Source: Karstenula rhodostoma CBS 690.94 | Taxonomy: Eukaryota > Ascomycota > Dothideomycetes > Pleosporales > Didymosphaeriaceae | DNA: 64,000 nucleotides | NCBI GenBank assembly: GCA_010093485.1 | Contig: MU001499.1 | Location: 620,001 to 684,000, forward strand | Direction: 5' to 3' | In this document: positions 11,621-20,962 of the stretch, piece by piece | Layout of the letters: every line of letters starts with the position of its first letter | Position numbering within the stretch: position 1 is the stretch's first letter | Position numbers and translations under genes: made by a program | Notes under the pieces: generated by a model | What the model was told of the DNA's origin: nothing | Databases searched by the model: none | The model's input: only the letters and a program-made list of their open reading frames with translations

Positions 11621-11655
11621 GGGCAGCGGGCAGCGGGCAGCGGGCAGCGGGCAAC
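11621..11655. repeat. 7-bp minisatellite, GGGCAGC x5
   Basis: Five head-to-tail copies of GGGCAGC, the last with one change (GGGCAAC). Confidence 0.9.
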
Positions 11656-11809
11656 CGCGCTCCTTGCTTTCCTGCTCCCCGTCCGTTGCACATGAAGCGG
11701 AGCGAGACGGCTTACCCCAAATCAAATCAAGCAAAGCCCCCACGCCCACGCCCACCCGTGCCCGCTGGGCGATGGGCGATGGGCCTTGGTCGGGCTTTTT
11801 CCCTCCACC

Positions 11810-11863
11810 CATCAGCCATCAGCCATCGGCCATCAGCCATCAGCCATAGCCTTCAGCCATCAG
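11810..11863. repeat. 7-bp minisatellite, CATCAGC-type, about 7 imperfect copies
   Basis: Repeated CATCAGC units with variants CATCGGC and CATAGCC/TTCAGC. It lies about 150 bp after the GGGCAGC array. A short GCCCAC repeat (near 11740-11757) sits between them. Confidence 0.85.
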
Positions 11864-14435
11864 CGGCCGGCGCGATGGCGTCGATGCGAGGACGCGACCC
11901 GGCGCTGGACAAACAAAGCCTGGCGCTTGCCCACGCATCCTCCGGCTCCCCCATCCAGATAGGTGCGCGCCCAACGCCGAGGACGCTGCCTCCCACCCGC
12001 GCATCCAAAGCCGCTTGGTCGTGACGTGTACCGTACACGGCGCGAGTTCGACTGTGTGGCCACGCCCAAGGGAAACCATGGCGCCAGAGGTCGCCAGCTT
12101 GACCGCCATGTCCAAATGCCATGCAATGCAGGAGGATGCGCTTCCCCACGCCCGGCACCGTCCCAGACACATGGTTGTGACTGGGGGAACGTCGCCCCTT
12201 GCCGCACCCATGTGCGTCCTCCTGCGCATTGCAAACGCTGTCAGCTACTGCCGGATCGCTCCCCGACCTACGAGTCTACCACCAGTCCTCAACAGTGCTA
12301 CCGTGTGGTAAGGACGGAAACTTTATAGAGCCCTCCCTCGCTGCTTTCGTTGCGGCACAGCAGTAGTCCTTTGTTCGCACATCATCGTCTCGCACACCTT
12401 CCAGAAGCCTTTAGAAGACGCTCGGACGAACCTCCTGGATTCGCACGACTCGCTGCTGCATGGGCCTGTTCGCACGCCAAACGTTCCGCCCGTCCTTCCG
12501 GTGCCAGAGGCCATGGGAACCGGCACATGTCCGGAAGAGACGACACCTCAGCTTTTCACCCGCCTCGTTCCCGTGCCCCAGTATCGAGCACTGCCAGAAT
12601 GAAGCCAGAGATAGTGCTGCCCATGCCGACAGCCTCATGCGGTGAAAGATAGCAAGGTAGCCGAAATCGACGCCGCTATCCGCCACAACGTCAATGGCCG
12701 TCGGTCCGACACCCTGGCACTTGGGAGGTGCAACATGATGCTACATCGCATGGCAACCGCGCGCCATGACAGGTCGCGAAGGGCCCCGGTCCTCATGTTG
12801 TGGAAAGTGGTTCACGTCCCTCGGCTTGCATCTTTTCACAAATAGGAAGCACTGGCAGACATGTGTCAGGCCTTGCATCTTGCAGCCGGTAATCTCCTCC
12901 TTGTGGCATCAGATGCGGCGTCTCTCGCGCCTCTTTGCAGCCCGTTGGGCGCCTGCGTTTCCGTATGTGCCTAATCTGGGGCTTTCGTCCTTCCCTGGCT
13001 TGCATGGTTGAAACGTCCCCGCAAATTCGTGCAACATTAGACTTATAGCCACACTGATGAGACCTGCCGAACGCTGCTGTGCCAGCTGTGTCGTCCTGCA
13101 GCTCGGGCGTTTTACGAGCGAGGATTCGATCGAGATTTGACAGATGCGGTGACCCGTCCTGTGCCAAGTTTTGTACTCCTATTGCTCTGTCGACAGCACA
13201 ATGTCGCGGCCAACGGCAGGCTGCCTCATTGGCAGATCGCATTGGTGTGTATTTGCTCTCCCGATAGATGCAGGTAATCGTCTTTGTTCTCGCGGTGCGT
13301 GGACTGCATGTTTTCACCGTACTTTTTGCGCAACAAGAAGCGATCAGCGCTGCGAGAGAGAGGAATTGTAGCCAAGTATCTAGATGTGTCGAGGAGACAA
13401 GGCATCTCGGGGTTAGGTGAAGAGTGAGTAGAGTTGAGCAAGTGCCAAAGCCTCGGCAACTGCTGTATATGGTGGCAGCTTCCGAATTGGAAAATGAGGA
13501 AATTCGGAGCCAGCAACCGATCGGAACCGTGAGATGAACGCTCTCGCGCGGTCTCGTATCTCCAGTACTATCAAACAATTAAAGGCATGTTCCAAACTCG
13601 TGTCTGTTAGCATACCGACAACTGACAGCCGACTCCATCAGTTTTGTCTACACACATGGCAAACCATCGCCTACATCGCCGTATGAAAATGCATCCTGGA
13701 CCAACACGCACAGGAAGCAGTGCCATAGCCCCCTAAGTAACCTGTTCCATCACTTGAACTCGACCGAGGTATAGAAAAGCCTTCTTAGACGTCCTTTCCA
13801 CTATCGGGGGCTAGTAAGAGCTCAGTTGTCGGTGCGCCTTGCTTCCTGTATCGTTCCGGAGACTCAACCACTCACTGCAAACGAGATGTATCGCTTTTGT
13901 AGTGGTGCCATGCCTTCAGTAAACACCGAAACCACCAGACAATGGAGCTGGAGTAGCGCGCATGCTCATACTCATCAATACGCGCGCCTGTAATTTACCT
14001 GCTACGTTTACCGCCATTCTCAAGCGGATGCAGGTATCTTAACAAACGAGCTCAAGAACACGATCAGGCTTATATACTTCCTCCGTAGATGTAGTGGCAT
14101 GAGTGTATAGAGTCGGGTTCGAAAGCTCACAGAGGAAGTCCCCCGCTCCGTCAGTAGTACACTCGAATAGAACATGGTGGCGGCGCCACACAAATAGTTG
14201 GAGATCCTCGCATCGGGCAGGACAACCTGCCATGGGATCATAGGGCACTTGTTCAGTAATAACACCTTGAGACGGACATCGCCATGGGTTCCTCCGATGA
14301 CCTTGTCGCAAATACAAGCGTCTGAGTATATTCTCAGTGTACTTCATGACAAGTCTAAGGGGATTACCAGGAACTTTAAGGTCCACGAGAAAGTCGCGGC
14401 TTACATTGGCGAACTCCCAAAATAATAACCTTAAC

Positions 14436-14506
14436 GGCTAGCTAGGAACGTTCAAATGAGTCTAAATAAGGGCTAGCTGAGAACATTCCGAATGAGCCTG
14501 TTTAGC
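14436..14506. repeat. Two diverged direct repeats of about 35 bp in tandem
   Basis: Copies at 14436-14470 and 14471-14506 share the frame GGCTAGCT..GAACATTC..AATGAG. They abut the degenerate coding fragment that starts at 14512. They may be part of the boundary of an old insertion. Confidence 0.6.
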
Positions 14507-14511
14507 AGCCC

Positions 14512-14817
14512 GTGTACTCCGTTGATGTAAAGACCTTCAAGGTTATCCAGGCACTGTTCCGTATAACTGACGATAATGAAGCTCCCAATCAGATTGAATG
14601 GACTACCATCATGAGAATATTCACCAAGCTCGGCCTCGCTGCTGAGAAGCCGCTTGGGTCTTTTTGGCAGTTTCCTCACACGAACAATCTGAATCACAAG
14701 ATTCAGTTTCATGCACCGTATCCGAACGGAGAGGTCAAGCTTTCCCTAGCTAGGCGCTATGGGCGACGATTAACTCACGTGTGTGGATGGCATGGAAGCG
14801 TGTCCAAATTCAAGTGA
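14512..14817 (+). pseudogene. C-terminal fragment of a multicopy fungal protein family
   Basis: The open frame runs from a TAG at 14503-14505 to TGA at 14815-14817 with no ATG near its start. It encodes TFKVIQALFRITDDNEAP, IEWTTIMRIFTKLGLAAEKP, GSFWQF, IQFHAPYPNGEVKLSLARR and YGRRLTHVCGWHG. The order W-x-x-F/I-M, G-F/L-A-A-E-K, GS-x-W-F, IQFH-P-P and ARR-x-GRRL-x-x-x-x-GW is the C-terminal signature of a family found in many copies in Pezizomycotina genomes; I recall this from family knowledge and am unsure of its official name. The missing N-terminus and flanking 35-bp repeats indicate a truncated copy rather than an active gene. A start lost by an unseen intron is possible. Confidence 0.55.
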
Positions 14818-14837
14818 TAGTATAAATACGAGCATCC

Positions 14838-15791
14838 TCATGCATTTTCTTCCTTTTCAGAACTATACCCAGAAGGCATCTCCTTGATCTTGTTACTTCG
14901 TAAGCAGTCCCAGTGATCGTAATGCATGTATTCCCTTTCAGGTTCTCGTGCCCGCCAGCAAAGGCGGATCGTATGATACGTAGCGCTTACGTAGCCGCCG
15001 GGGCCGTGTTCCCAATCGCCAGGTTGCCAGGTTTCTCCATCCCAGGTATATTCCATGCAGTAGTTCTCGTCCAGCGCAATCTTTGACTCATCGCGCCGAG
15101 TAAGCTGGATCTCTCGAAACTGATCGGATATTGCTCGTAACTTTCTCCGGTACTTCGGGTTCTTCCTCAGCACTTCAAGCTCCAAAGTCACTTCGCGGCA
15201 GGTGTTTGGAAACCGAATTTCGTTGAGATTGGTCGATATCTTGTCAGCGTAGCTGAAACCCGTTTCCCATTCGTTTTCAAAGTCCCAATTAGAACAGAGA
15301 ATTGTCCATGTAATCTTCCTCCAATGCAGATGAGGTTGTAGGTACCTCCTAAAGTCGGGAAGCCACCAACTGATCGTGTGGAGATGGTGCAAGTGTTGGC
15401 CTGACTGGCTAGATATGTGGAACAAGTAGTGGTCCCAATCAGCAGAATTGTAGCTTGATTCTTGATCCCCGTAGACATGGTGTGTTGCGCTCTGTAGTGG
15501 GATTGTACGCGTCTCAGTGTAGACTAAGCGGCATGTGCAGAGAAGAGTTGTGTCCATCACTGGAATTCGTTCATGCTTAGGCCGGGAGCGGGAACTCTGG
15601 GTTTCAGGTCCTGATTTATGAGGATCGATGATCTGACAAATGGCGTACTCGAAGATGAGATTGCGGACTTCGCTCGGGAGAACTGCAAATAGCGGAGACT
15701 GGAGTTGAGGGTTGGCGATTTGAGGTGTTGTAAGTGCAAGAGATCGCCTCAAAGCACGAGCTTCCCGCTTCGGCAATGGTCTCTGTGGCAT
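14838..15791 (-). CDS. DUF7730/2EXR-like protein
   Basis: An intronless 317-residue protein starting MPQRPLPKREARALRR. The segment SPLFAVLPSEVRNLIFEYAI (residues ~30-50) is the F-box-resembling opening of the large DUF7730/2EXR group of filamentous ascomycetes, and TTLLCTCRLVYTETRTIPL (~80-100) is its second conserved block. The rest contains Trp/His-rich helices (HTISWWLPDFRRYL) and an acidic-basic tail. No function is established for the group. A TCACGTGA box lies about 200 bp upstream of the start. The start is the first ATG of the open frame. Confidence 0.85.
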   Translation of the reverse strand: MPQRPLPKREARALRRSLALTTPQIANPQLQSPLFAVLPSEVRNLIFEYAICQIIDPHKSGPETQSSRSRPKHERIPVMDTTLLCTCRLVYTETRTIPLQSATHHVYGDQESSYNSADWDHYLFHISSQSGQHLHHLHTISWWLPDFRRYLQPHLHWRKITWTILCSNWDFENEWETGFSYADKISTNLNEIRFPNTCREVTLELEVLRKNPKYRRKLRAISDQFREIQLTRRDESKIALDENYCMEYTWDGETWQPGDWEHGPGGYVSATYHTIRLCWRAREPEREYMHYDHWDCLRSNKIKEMPSGYSSEKEENA

Positions 15792-15796
15792 CCTGT

Positions 15797-16363
15797 CTGT
15801 CGAATCAGTCTCAGATTAGGACGGGAAGCTGTGCGCGATACATGTCAACGAAGTTGGGCTCTAACGCTACCCTTTGTACGTCCGCTCAAGCTTGCATATC
15901 TGTTGTTAGCAACCATGAGCAAGCGACTTCGTATGACTCAAGTTGCGATCCAGCAGCTTGGAAAAGGGGGTCTCCAGGTGGGTACTGGTCACGTGATCTT
16001 CGTTTGACCTCGGATTAAACGCCAGAACATTGAAACCTTGAAAATCAACGTCTACCATGGAGAGCCACCAGAGTTGATGCACAAATTTTCGGAGAAGCCT
16101 GACAACAAGCCGCGATACGAGGCGAAAGCTTATCGACCTTTGGTGGCTTCATGACGCTATCTTAGGTTACTAAGCACAACTAGCGTGGACGGACCGCATG
16201 AAGAACGCAACGGGACATTTCTGACACTCACGCTTCAATCACACGACATTCGATTTGCTTGCGAAAGTCTGATGAAAACACTGTGCGGATATTCATATAT
16301 TTTCTCCATAGGCTTAACGATATCGAGTTGTACGATCGCCTCAGCACGAGAAAGGCATGCGTA
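15797..16363. other. Intergenic, no gene seen
   Basis: Divergent spacer between the DUF7730-type gene and the MITE. Short frames only. It contains one TCACGTGA box (entered separately). Confidence 0.4.
15989..15996. promoter_or_regulatory. TCACGTGA bHLH-type site
   Basis: A perfect palindromic TCACGTGA about 198 bp upstream of the DUF7730-type gene start. Such sites bind Cbf1/SREBP-class bHLH factors in fungi. Function here is inference. Confidence 0.35.
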
Positions 16364-16487
16364 CAGTCAACCTTATTGTTCGGGAGACTAGCGTTGCAAG
16401 GAGTGCAAGGCCCTTAAGAGGTCTTTTACAAGTAATCTGCCCCCTGCGAGCGGGGCGAGCTAGTCTCCCAAATAATAAGGTTGACTG
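16364..16487. mobile_element. 124-bp MITE with 29-bp terminal inverted repeats and TA target duplication
   Basis: The left arm (16364-16392) and right arm (16487-16459 read in reverse) match at 27 of 29 positions, both differences being transitions. Arms begin CAGTCAACCTTATT. The element is flanked by TA on both sides (16362-16363 and 16488-16489). Length, lack of coding capacity, TA duplication and the CAGT terminus fit a non-autonomous Tc1/mariner (Fot1/pogo-class) derivative. No transposase is present in the window. Boundaries are set by where the inverted match stops. Confidence 0.88.
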
Positions 16488-17226
16488 TATCGTCCAACCA
16501 GACGTGCTTCGCTCTGGGCTAATACAATCCATTGAGAGTCATTCACTTTACAGGACACTACTTTATAGTTCCAGTCAACAATTAGAAAACCATTAAGAGT
16601 CATAGTAGTTATTGTTATATATAGGAAACCAAAAAGACATTGTGACGGCCGTATAACAATATCTTAAGCACCGAAGGAACTGTAGCACATTGCAGCACGA
16701 CTAGAACCTTAGGCCGAAGGCTCGACGACCTCTATCGCAACCTCGGAAGGCATCACATGCTATTGAGACTCACATGCGATTTATTTATAATACCGACGGC
16801 AACCACGAAGTCTCGTGGTATCTATCTTCAACACCAAACGCGACGTAGAGGCAGTAGGAACGACTTGCAGCGACCTATCAACGCTGTTATTCGAAACAGT
16901 CGAGGATAATCCGGATGCCTCTGGATACCATGAGGAGATTTACGGCAAGTTCATTACACGGCATGGGCTATACTATGTCAATCTGTATCACACAATGTTG
17001 TGAAAGAGCATTGAATCGGCATTGTTTTAAGAGCAAATGCATTGTAGATATGTGCGTACCCCGGGGATTAAATACGAGCTCCAGATCAACCTCACACGCC
17101 AAAGTTACAATCACAAGCAAGAACATCGCGATTACTCTGCCCGGGGCAAGAACCACCAGGCAGAATCGGACCGTTTCAAAACCGCACGTTAAACCAACCA
17201 ACGGTTCTCAATCCGACAACCGGACA
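16488..17226. other. AT-richer spacer before the phosphatase gene
   Basis: Includes a repeated CCATTRAGAGTCAT motif (about 16530 and 16590). An open frame continuous with the phosphatase extends upstream to about 16915, but its sequence does not look like protein before the ATG at 17227. It probably holds the phosphatase promoter and leader. Confidence 0.4.
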
Positions 17227-18210
17227 ATGTATTCTGTACCTACACCGCCAGTCACTGCGCCTAATTCAGGGCCGTCCACTCCAAATGCCCAGCAGCGGAC
17301 GGACTTCCTCGCCGCGTACGATCTGGATGAGGCCATGCTTCGTAAAATCAAGGACGATCTCGTCGACATTGCGCGTGCGGCTGGAGAGATGATGCTTGAC
17401 GCGGATCCCTCCATTGACCACTCTGACACCAAGAAGAACTCTTCCGACCGCGTCACCGCCACGGATAAGGCGGTGGAGAAGATGGTGCAAGACCGTCTCA
17501 CTTCGACGTATCCGCGCTTCGAGTTCCTCGGTGAGGAGACCTTTAAGCTCGGTGACAAGCTCGGGAACATGCCAACGTTTGTTTGTGATCCTATCGATGG
17601 CACGCTAAACTTCATCCATGGTTTCCCCAACACCGCCGTGTCTCTCGCTTTGACGATCCACAAGAAGCCCTTCATCGGCGTCGTGTACAACCCCTTCCGC
17701 GGCGACCTGTTCGCAGCCATTAAGTGGCAGGGCGCGTTCCTGACTACCGCTACAGGTGAAACTCGCCGCCTGCCTATCTCGCCCGTCCCGAAGCCCCTGA
17801 CCTCGCTCAACGACTGCCTCGTAGCCGTCGAGTGGGGCCCCCAGCGCGAAGGCCCCAACTGGGCGCTCCGCACGTCCATGTCCCAGCAGCTGATGACGTC
17901 CAAGGCGGCGGGTGGTGCGATGGTGCACTCGATCCGGTCCAACGGCTCCGCGGCTTTGGACTTCTGCTACGTAGCGGCTGGCTGGATCGATGTCTTCTGG
18001 GAGGGCGGCTGCTGGATTTGGGATGTCTGCGCCGGCTGGATCATCCTGGAAGAGGCGGGTGGAATGGTTGCTAGTGCGAATCCTGGAGATTGGGAGCCTA
18101 CGCTCGAAGGGCGGCTGTATCTTGCTGTTCGAGGCGCCAAGCCTGCTGAGCAGAAGGGTGTTGTGAAGGAGCTGTGGGATATGATGGGCGAACGCAAGTT
18201 CGCCTATTGA
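17227..18210 (+). CDS. Inositol monophosphatase family phosphatase (QutG-like)
   Basis: A 327-residue intronless protein. Metal-binding motifs of the Li+-sensitive phosphatase family are all visible: GEET at about residue 100, CDPIDGTLNFIHGFP at about 120 and CWIWDVCAGWIILEEAGG at about 262. Family members hydrolyse inositol-1-phosphate or related sugar phosphates with Mg2+. The length and the N-terminal layout resemble QutG of the fungal quinate cluster, but no quinate genes are nearby, so a plain inositol monophosphatase is equally possible. The frame is open for 104 more codons upstream; I chose the ATG at 17227 because the preceding residues lack protein character and the resulting length fits the family. 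Likely cytosolic. Confidence 0.88.
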   Translation: MYSVPTPPVTAPNSGPSTPNAQQRTDFLAAYDLDEAMLRKIKDDLVDIARAAGEMMLDADPSIDHSDTKKNSSDRVTATDKAVEKMVQDRLTSTYPRFEFLGEETFKLGDKLGNMPTFVCDPIDGTLNFIHGFPNTAVSLALTIHKKPFIGVVYNPFRGDLFAAIKWQGAFLTTATGETRRLPISPVPKPLTSLNDCLVAVEWGPQREGPNWALRTSMSQQLMTSKAAGGAMVHSIRSNGSAALDFCYVAAGWIDVFWEGGCWIWDVCAGWIILEEAGGMVASANPGDWEPTLEGRLYLAVRGAKPAEQKGVVKELWDMMGERKFAY

Positions 18211-18574
18211 GCTACGCTACAAAACAACATCACGCAACATCAGCCTTTGTCCAAAGACTATCTTTGGTCTCAAGCTGAGCTGATGCTTTCTTTTTTCTTT
18301 TATCGTCCTGCTTTTTTGTCCAGTTATAGACTTGCACCCCGCTGGCACTTCATTGTGTCAGCTTTTGTCCTGTTTTCCGTGTAGATCCTTGGTTGAACAA
18401 TATACCCCCACATTCGTTTTCTACGCTTTGATCACACTCCCACATAACTTCACATACCTGAAGAACCTCACTTCATGCTTTCGCCCTTGTTAAATCATGG
18501 TCTGTTTCACCTCTAAGACCACAGTGAAAAATGTACAAATAGCTGACTTTTTGAAACTTTGTTACCACCTAGCA
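18211..18574. other. Convergent 3' spacer
   Basis: T-rich and pyrimidine-rich sequence between the convergent phosphatase and membrane-protein genes. It probably holds both 3' UTRs. No gene is seen. Confidence 0.5.
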
Positions 18575-19678
18575 TCATCGATCTTGCGTCCTGTCCCGTG
18601 GTGGTTGATACGCCATATACTTTGAGACATCCATCTCCGCCGCAATAGGCGAGCCCTCCATCTCCACAGCCGGCACTGGCTTCCTTGGCTTCCTTGCCAA
18701 ACCCCCCAGTTCACTGACGGGTGATTGCGCAGCACTGGCGGCTGGCACGGCAGTTGGCACGGCAGCTGGCACGGTAGCTGGCACGGCATCTCTCTGGCGC
18801 TGCGCCTCTGTAGCTTCGAGCTCCGTGTTCCACTCTGGTGTCTCGTTTGCATTGTGGTGCTGTGAGATTCCAGATGTCGATTCGATGATATTGGGACTTG
18901 TTGTATCTGAGTATGGTTTCATTTCGGTGAAGGCTTCTTCGTGCCGCTCGACGGCCTTGTTGTGTCTTCTGCGCCGCCAGAGGAAGAAGATCCCGAGGGC
19001 GAGGAGTATGAAAGCCAGTGGGATTACAACACCAATTGCGGCCTTTGCGCCAATAGATAGGCCTCCTCCACCACCGGCCTCCTCTTCAGTTGTGTTCGTT
19101 CCGGATGGCGTACCAGACGCAGACGCAGACGCAGACGTAGACGCAGACGTAGTCCTCGACCCCGTAGAACTCGCATCCACAGCCCGGAACCTTAACTGCA
19201 ACGCCGGCACAGACACTGTTGCGCTCGCAGGCCAACTCGCGCCCGCATACGTCCTCGATTCGTTCTCCTCTGCATCTGCTTCGCCGCACTGAACTACCGC
19301 GAAGATACCTGTGTTCGCTGGTTTGCACACACCACTACCACCATCCTCGAAGCCATTAGGACAACACGACAATGCTGTCTCACCTTCGACAGCTTGTGCC
19401 AGACCCGAGGTTTGCGTAGCGACTGCGCTCCAGGAAGGCGGACACGCGGTGGCCGGGGAGTAGAAAGCGTTTGAAGCGGGAGTGGCGCTGGCGAGCCAGG
19501 GTAGGCAGGCGGTGTTGAAGGGGATAATTGATGTGGAGGCGTCTTCTTCGGGGAACGCGCAGGTTGCACCGTAGTTGATGGTAGATGAGGCGAGGATGAG
19601 TGTGGAGCATGACGAGGGTGGGGGAGTGGCCCACGGGGTTGACCAGGGGTGGTGGAGGGAGCGCGTTGTTGATGTCAT
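18575..19678 (-). CDS. Single-pass Cys-containing surface protein with Ser/Thr stalk
   Basis: An intronless 367-residue protein. Residues 1-160 are Ser/Thr/Pro-rich with spaced cysteines in the pattern CxxxxW..CPPSWSAV..CCPNGFE..CK, seen in many fungal surface proteins. A Ser/Ala/Thr stalk (SASTSASASASGTPSGTN) and a Gly run lead to one transmembrane helix (AAIGVVIPLAFILLALGIFF) followed by RRRR, so the ~130-residue tail faces the cytosol. The tail carries a VPA repeat encoded by a 12-bp DNA repeat. No cleavable signal peptide is seen at the N-terminus, so either the membrane helix acts as a reverse signal anchor or the true start is in an unseen upstream exon. Function unknown; a wall-stress sensor-like architecture is only an analogy. 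Confidence 0.8.
   Translation of the reverse strand: MTSTTRSLHHPWSTPWATPPPSSCSTLILASSTINYGATCAFPEEDASTSIIPFNTACLPWLASATPASNAFYSPATACPPSWSAVATQTSGLAQAVEGETALSCCPNGFEDGGSGVCKPANTGIFAVVQCGEADAEENESRTYAGASWPASATVSVPALQLRFRAVDASSTGSRTTSASTSASASASGTPSGTNTTEEEAGGGGGLSIGAKAAIGVVIPLAFILLALGIFFLWRRRRHNKAVERHEEAFTEMKPYSDTTSPNIIESTSGISQHHNANETPEWNTELEATEAQRQRDAVPATVPAAVPTAVPAASAAQSPVSELGGLARKPRKPVPAVEMEGSPIAAEMDVSKYMAYQPPRDRTQDR
18740..18787. repeat. In-frame 12-bp repeat, GGCTGGCACGGC-type x4
   Basis: Four imperfect 12-bp copies inside the cytosolic tail of the membrane protein, encoding the VPAA/VPTA repeat. Confidence 0.85.
19115..19152. repeat. In-frame ACGCAG hexanucleotide repeat
   Basis: About six copies (some ACGTAG), coding for the Ser-Ala/Ser-Thr stalk next to the membrane helix. 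Confidence 0.8.
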
Positions 19679-20962
19679 GATAGTTTGGGGATGGGTTGTC
19701 GAGCGATGCGGTGATCAACTGGCGTCTGAGTGCCTGCGGAACGACTGGTTTGACGGAAGCGAGCGAGGATAACGAGTTGAGATGTTGAAAGCGGGATTTG
19801 AGTGGTTTTCGACAACTTTGCATTCTTGAAACGCGTCCATCCCGAGCCAGACACAGCCTCAAAACAGTTTGCCGCCGCACAACGCATGTTAGCGATCATG
19901 TTACACCCTCCTCTTTCATAGGTCGAAAGCTCGTAAAGACAGAAGATAACCCACGTGCTGTGCCGCTCGCCACAGCGATCGCTCCTGGGCATCTCGGCAG
20001 ACTAGCCCGAACAGATGGATCCAACATCGCTCCGGTGACGGGTCGGACTTTGTGTTGATTAAACGGCGGAAGCGAGCATCCTTCCAATGGCTGTGTGTAC
20101 TTGTATATTGCGGTACTCTTGTCGTGGTAATGCTGATCACAAAGTGAGCTAGAATACCTGTTCTAGTGCACTCTAGCTGCTATGGTAAGTCAGCTTCTTG
20201 AGGTCGTCTCTCCTTGAATCCTTGGATGGTTCGTGTGAGAGGGCAATTCAAGAAGGACATTGTTGGTGACGTTTGTTGGTAGAGACAATGTCTCTCACGG
20301 GAAGGTGGACACGGGCGATACAGTATTGAGTGAAGATTTTAAACTTGTACAGTAGCCTGAGTTACTCTAGGATCAACTGTTTTCTTTCTGTCAGCGAAGG
20401 CCTCGGCTTATATCCCGTGAGAGGATGTGCTGCACAACCTCAGGTTTCGGGTGCGCTAGCCTCTCTCGGTCTAGCTCGCGACATGGCACCCGGTGACGGT
20501 GGACGCACAAGCAGAGGACGACATGTGGGTTCGCAGTCGATGAGTGGCATGCTTCGTGGTGAAAGCGTCGCAGAGGAGAGAGCAACACAGGCAACGAGCT
20601 AGCAGCAGCGATCGGCCCGCACTTACGGCGGCACGGCGCGCAATCCACGGGCACAAGGTCGCTCGGCATCCGAGCATTTGCTGGTACCGAATCGAAAGCG
20701 CAGGTACGACAACTTCCCACCTGCATCCCAGGCGCCGTCTGTCCCGCGCGCACCCCCACCAGCAAGCCCCCGTTTGCGTGTGCCCTGCGCGCTGCTGCTT
20801 CAGTGTCCTTCTAGTCGCTCCTTTGCACGACCACGTGCCCTTTCTTCTTGCTTGCATGACGGCGGCCCTGGGCGACGGGCCTTTTGCGAGCGTCGCACGC
20901 TGAGAAGCTGCGTGGCGGCGAAATCCACGACTGACAGTGCGCGCAGCATAGCGGCACCAAGC
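19679..20962. other. Divergent spacer
   Basis: Lies between the minus-strand membrane protein and the plus-strand LSM12-like gene. It contains a perfect 15-nt palindrome AGAGACAATGTCTCT (20281-20295). Frames over 20400-21100 on both strands are GC-rich shadows without motifs. The 5' leader of the LSM12-like gene lies at its right end. Confidence 0.45.

Larger units (their letters stand above)
10911..14435. other. Gene-poor region with minisatellites
   Basis: No recognised gene. Overlapping frames (for example 11840-12234 on both strands and 12793-13578 minus, 261 codons) are rich in Arg, Ser, Cys and Pro, lack family motifs and are equally open on the opposite strand, as expected from GC-rich non-coding DNA. 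Two 7-bp minisatellites lie within it (entered separately). A minus frame at 14039-14386 (containing PMAGCPARCEDLQLFVWRR) looks somewhat protein-like but is unassigned. Confidence 0.4.

Noticed and set aside
11621..11863. CRISPR-like repeat array
   Set aside because: Units are contiguous 7-mers without spacers in a eukaryotic genome; these are minisatellites.
12793..13578. 261-codon minus-strand open frame
   Set aside because: Cys/Ser/Arg-rich composition without motifs; start is not supported and no intron-linked continuation is visible.
16915..17226. N-terminal extension of the phosphatase frame
   Set aside because: The upstream 104 codons do not look like a presequence or domain; the ATG at 17227 gives the usual family length.
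17208..17942. 244-codon minus-strand frame antisense to the phosphatase
   Set aside because: Antisense shadow; the plus strand carries complete inositol monophosphatase motifs.
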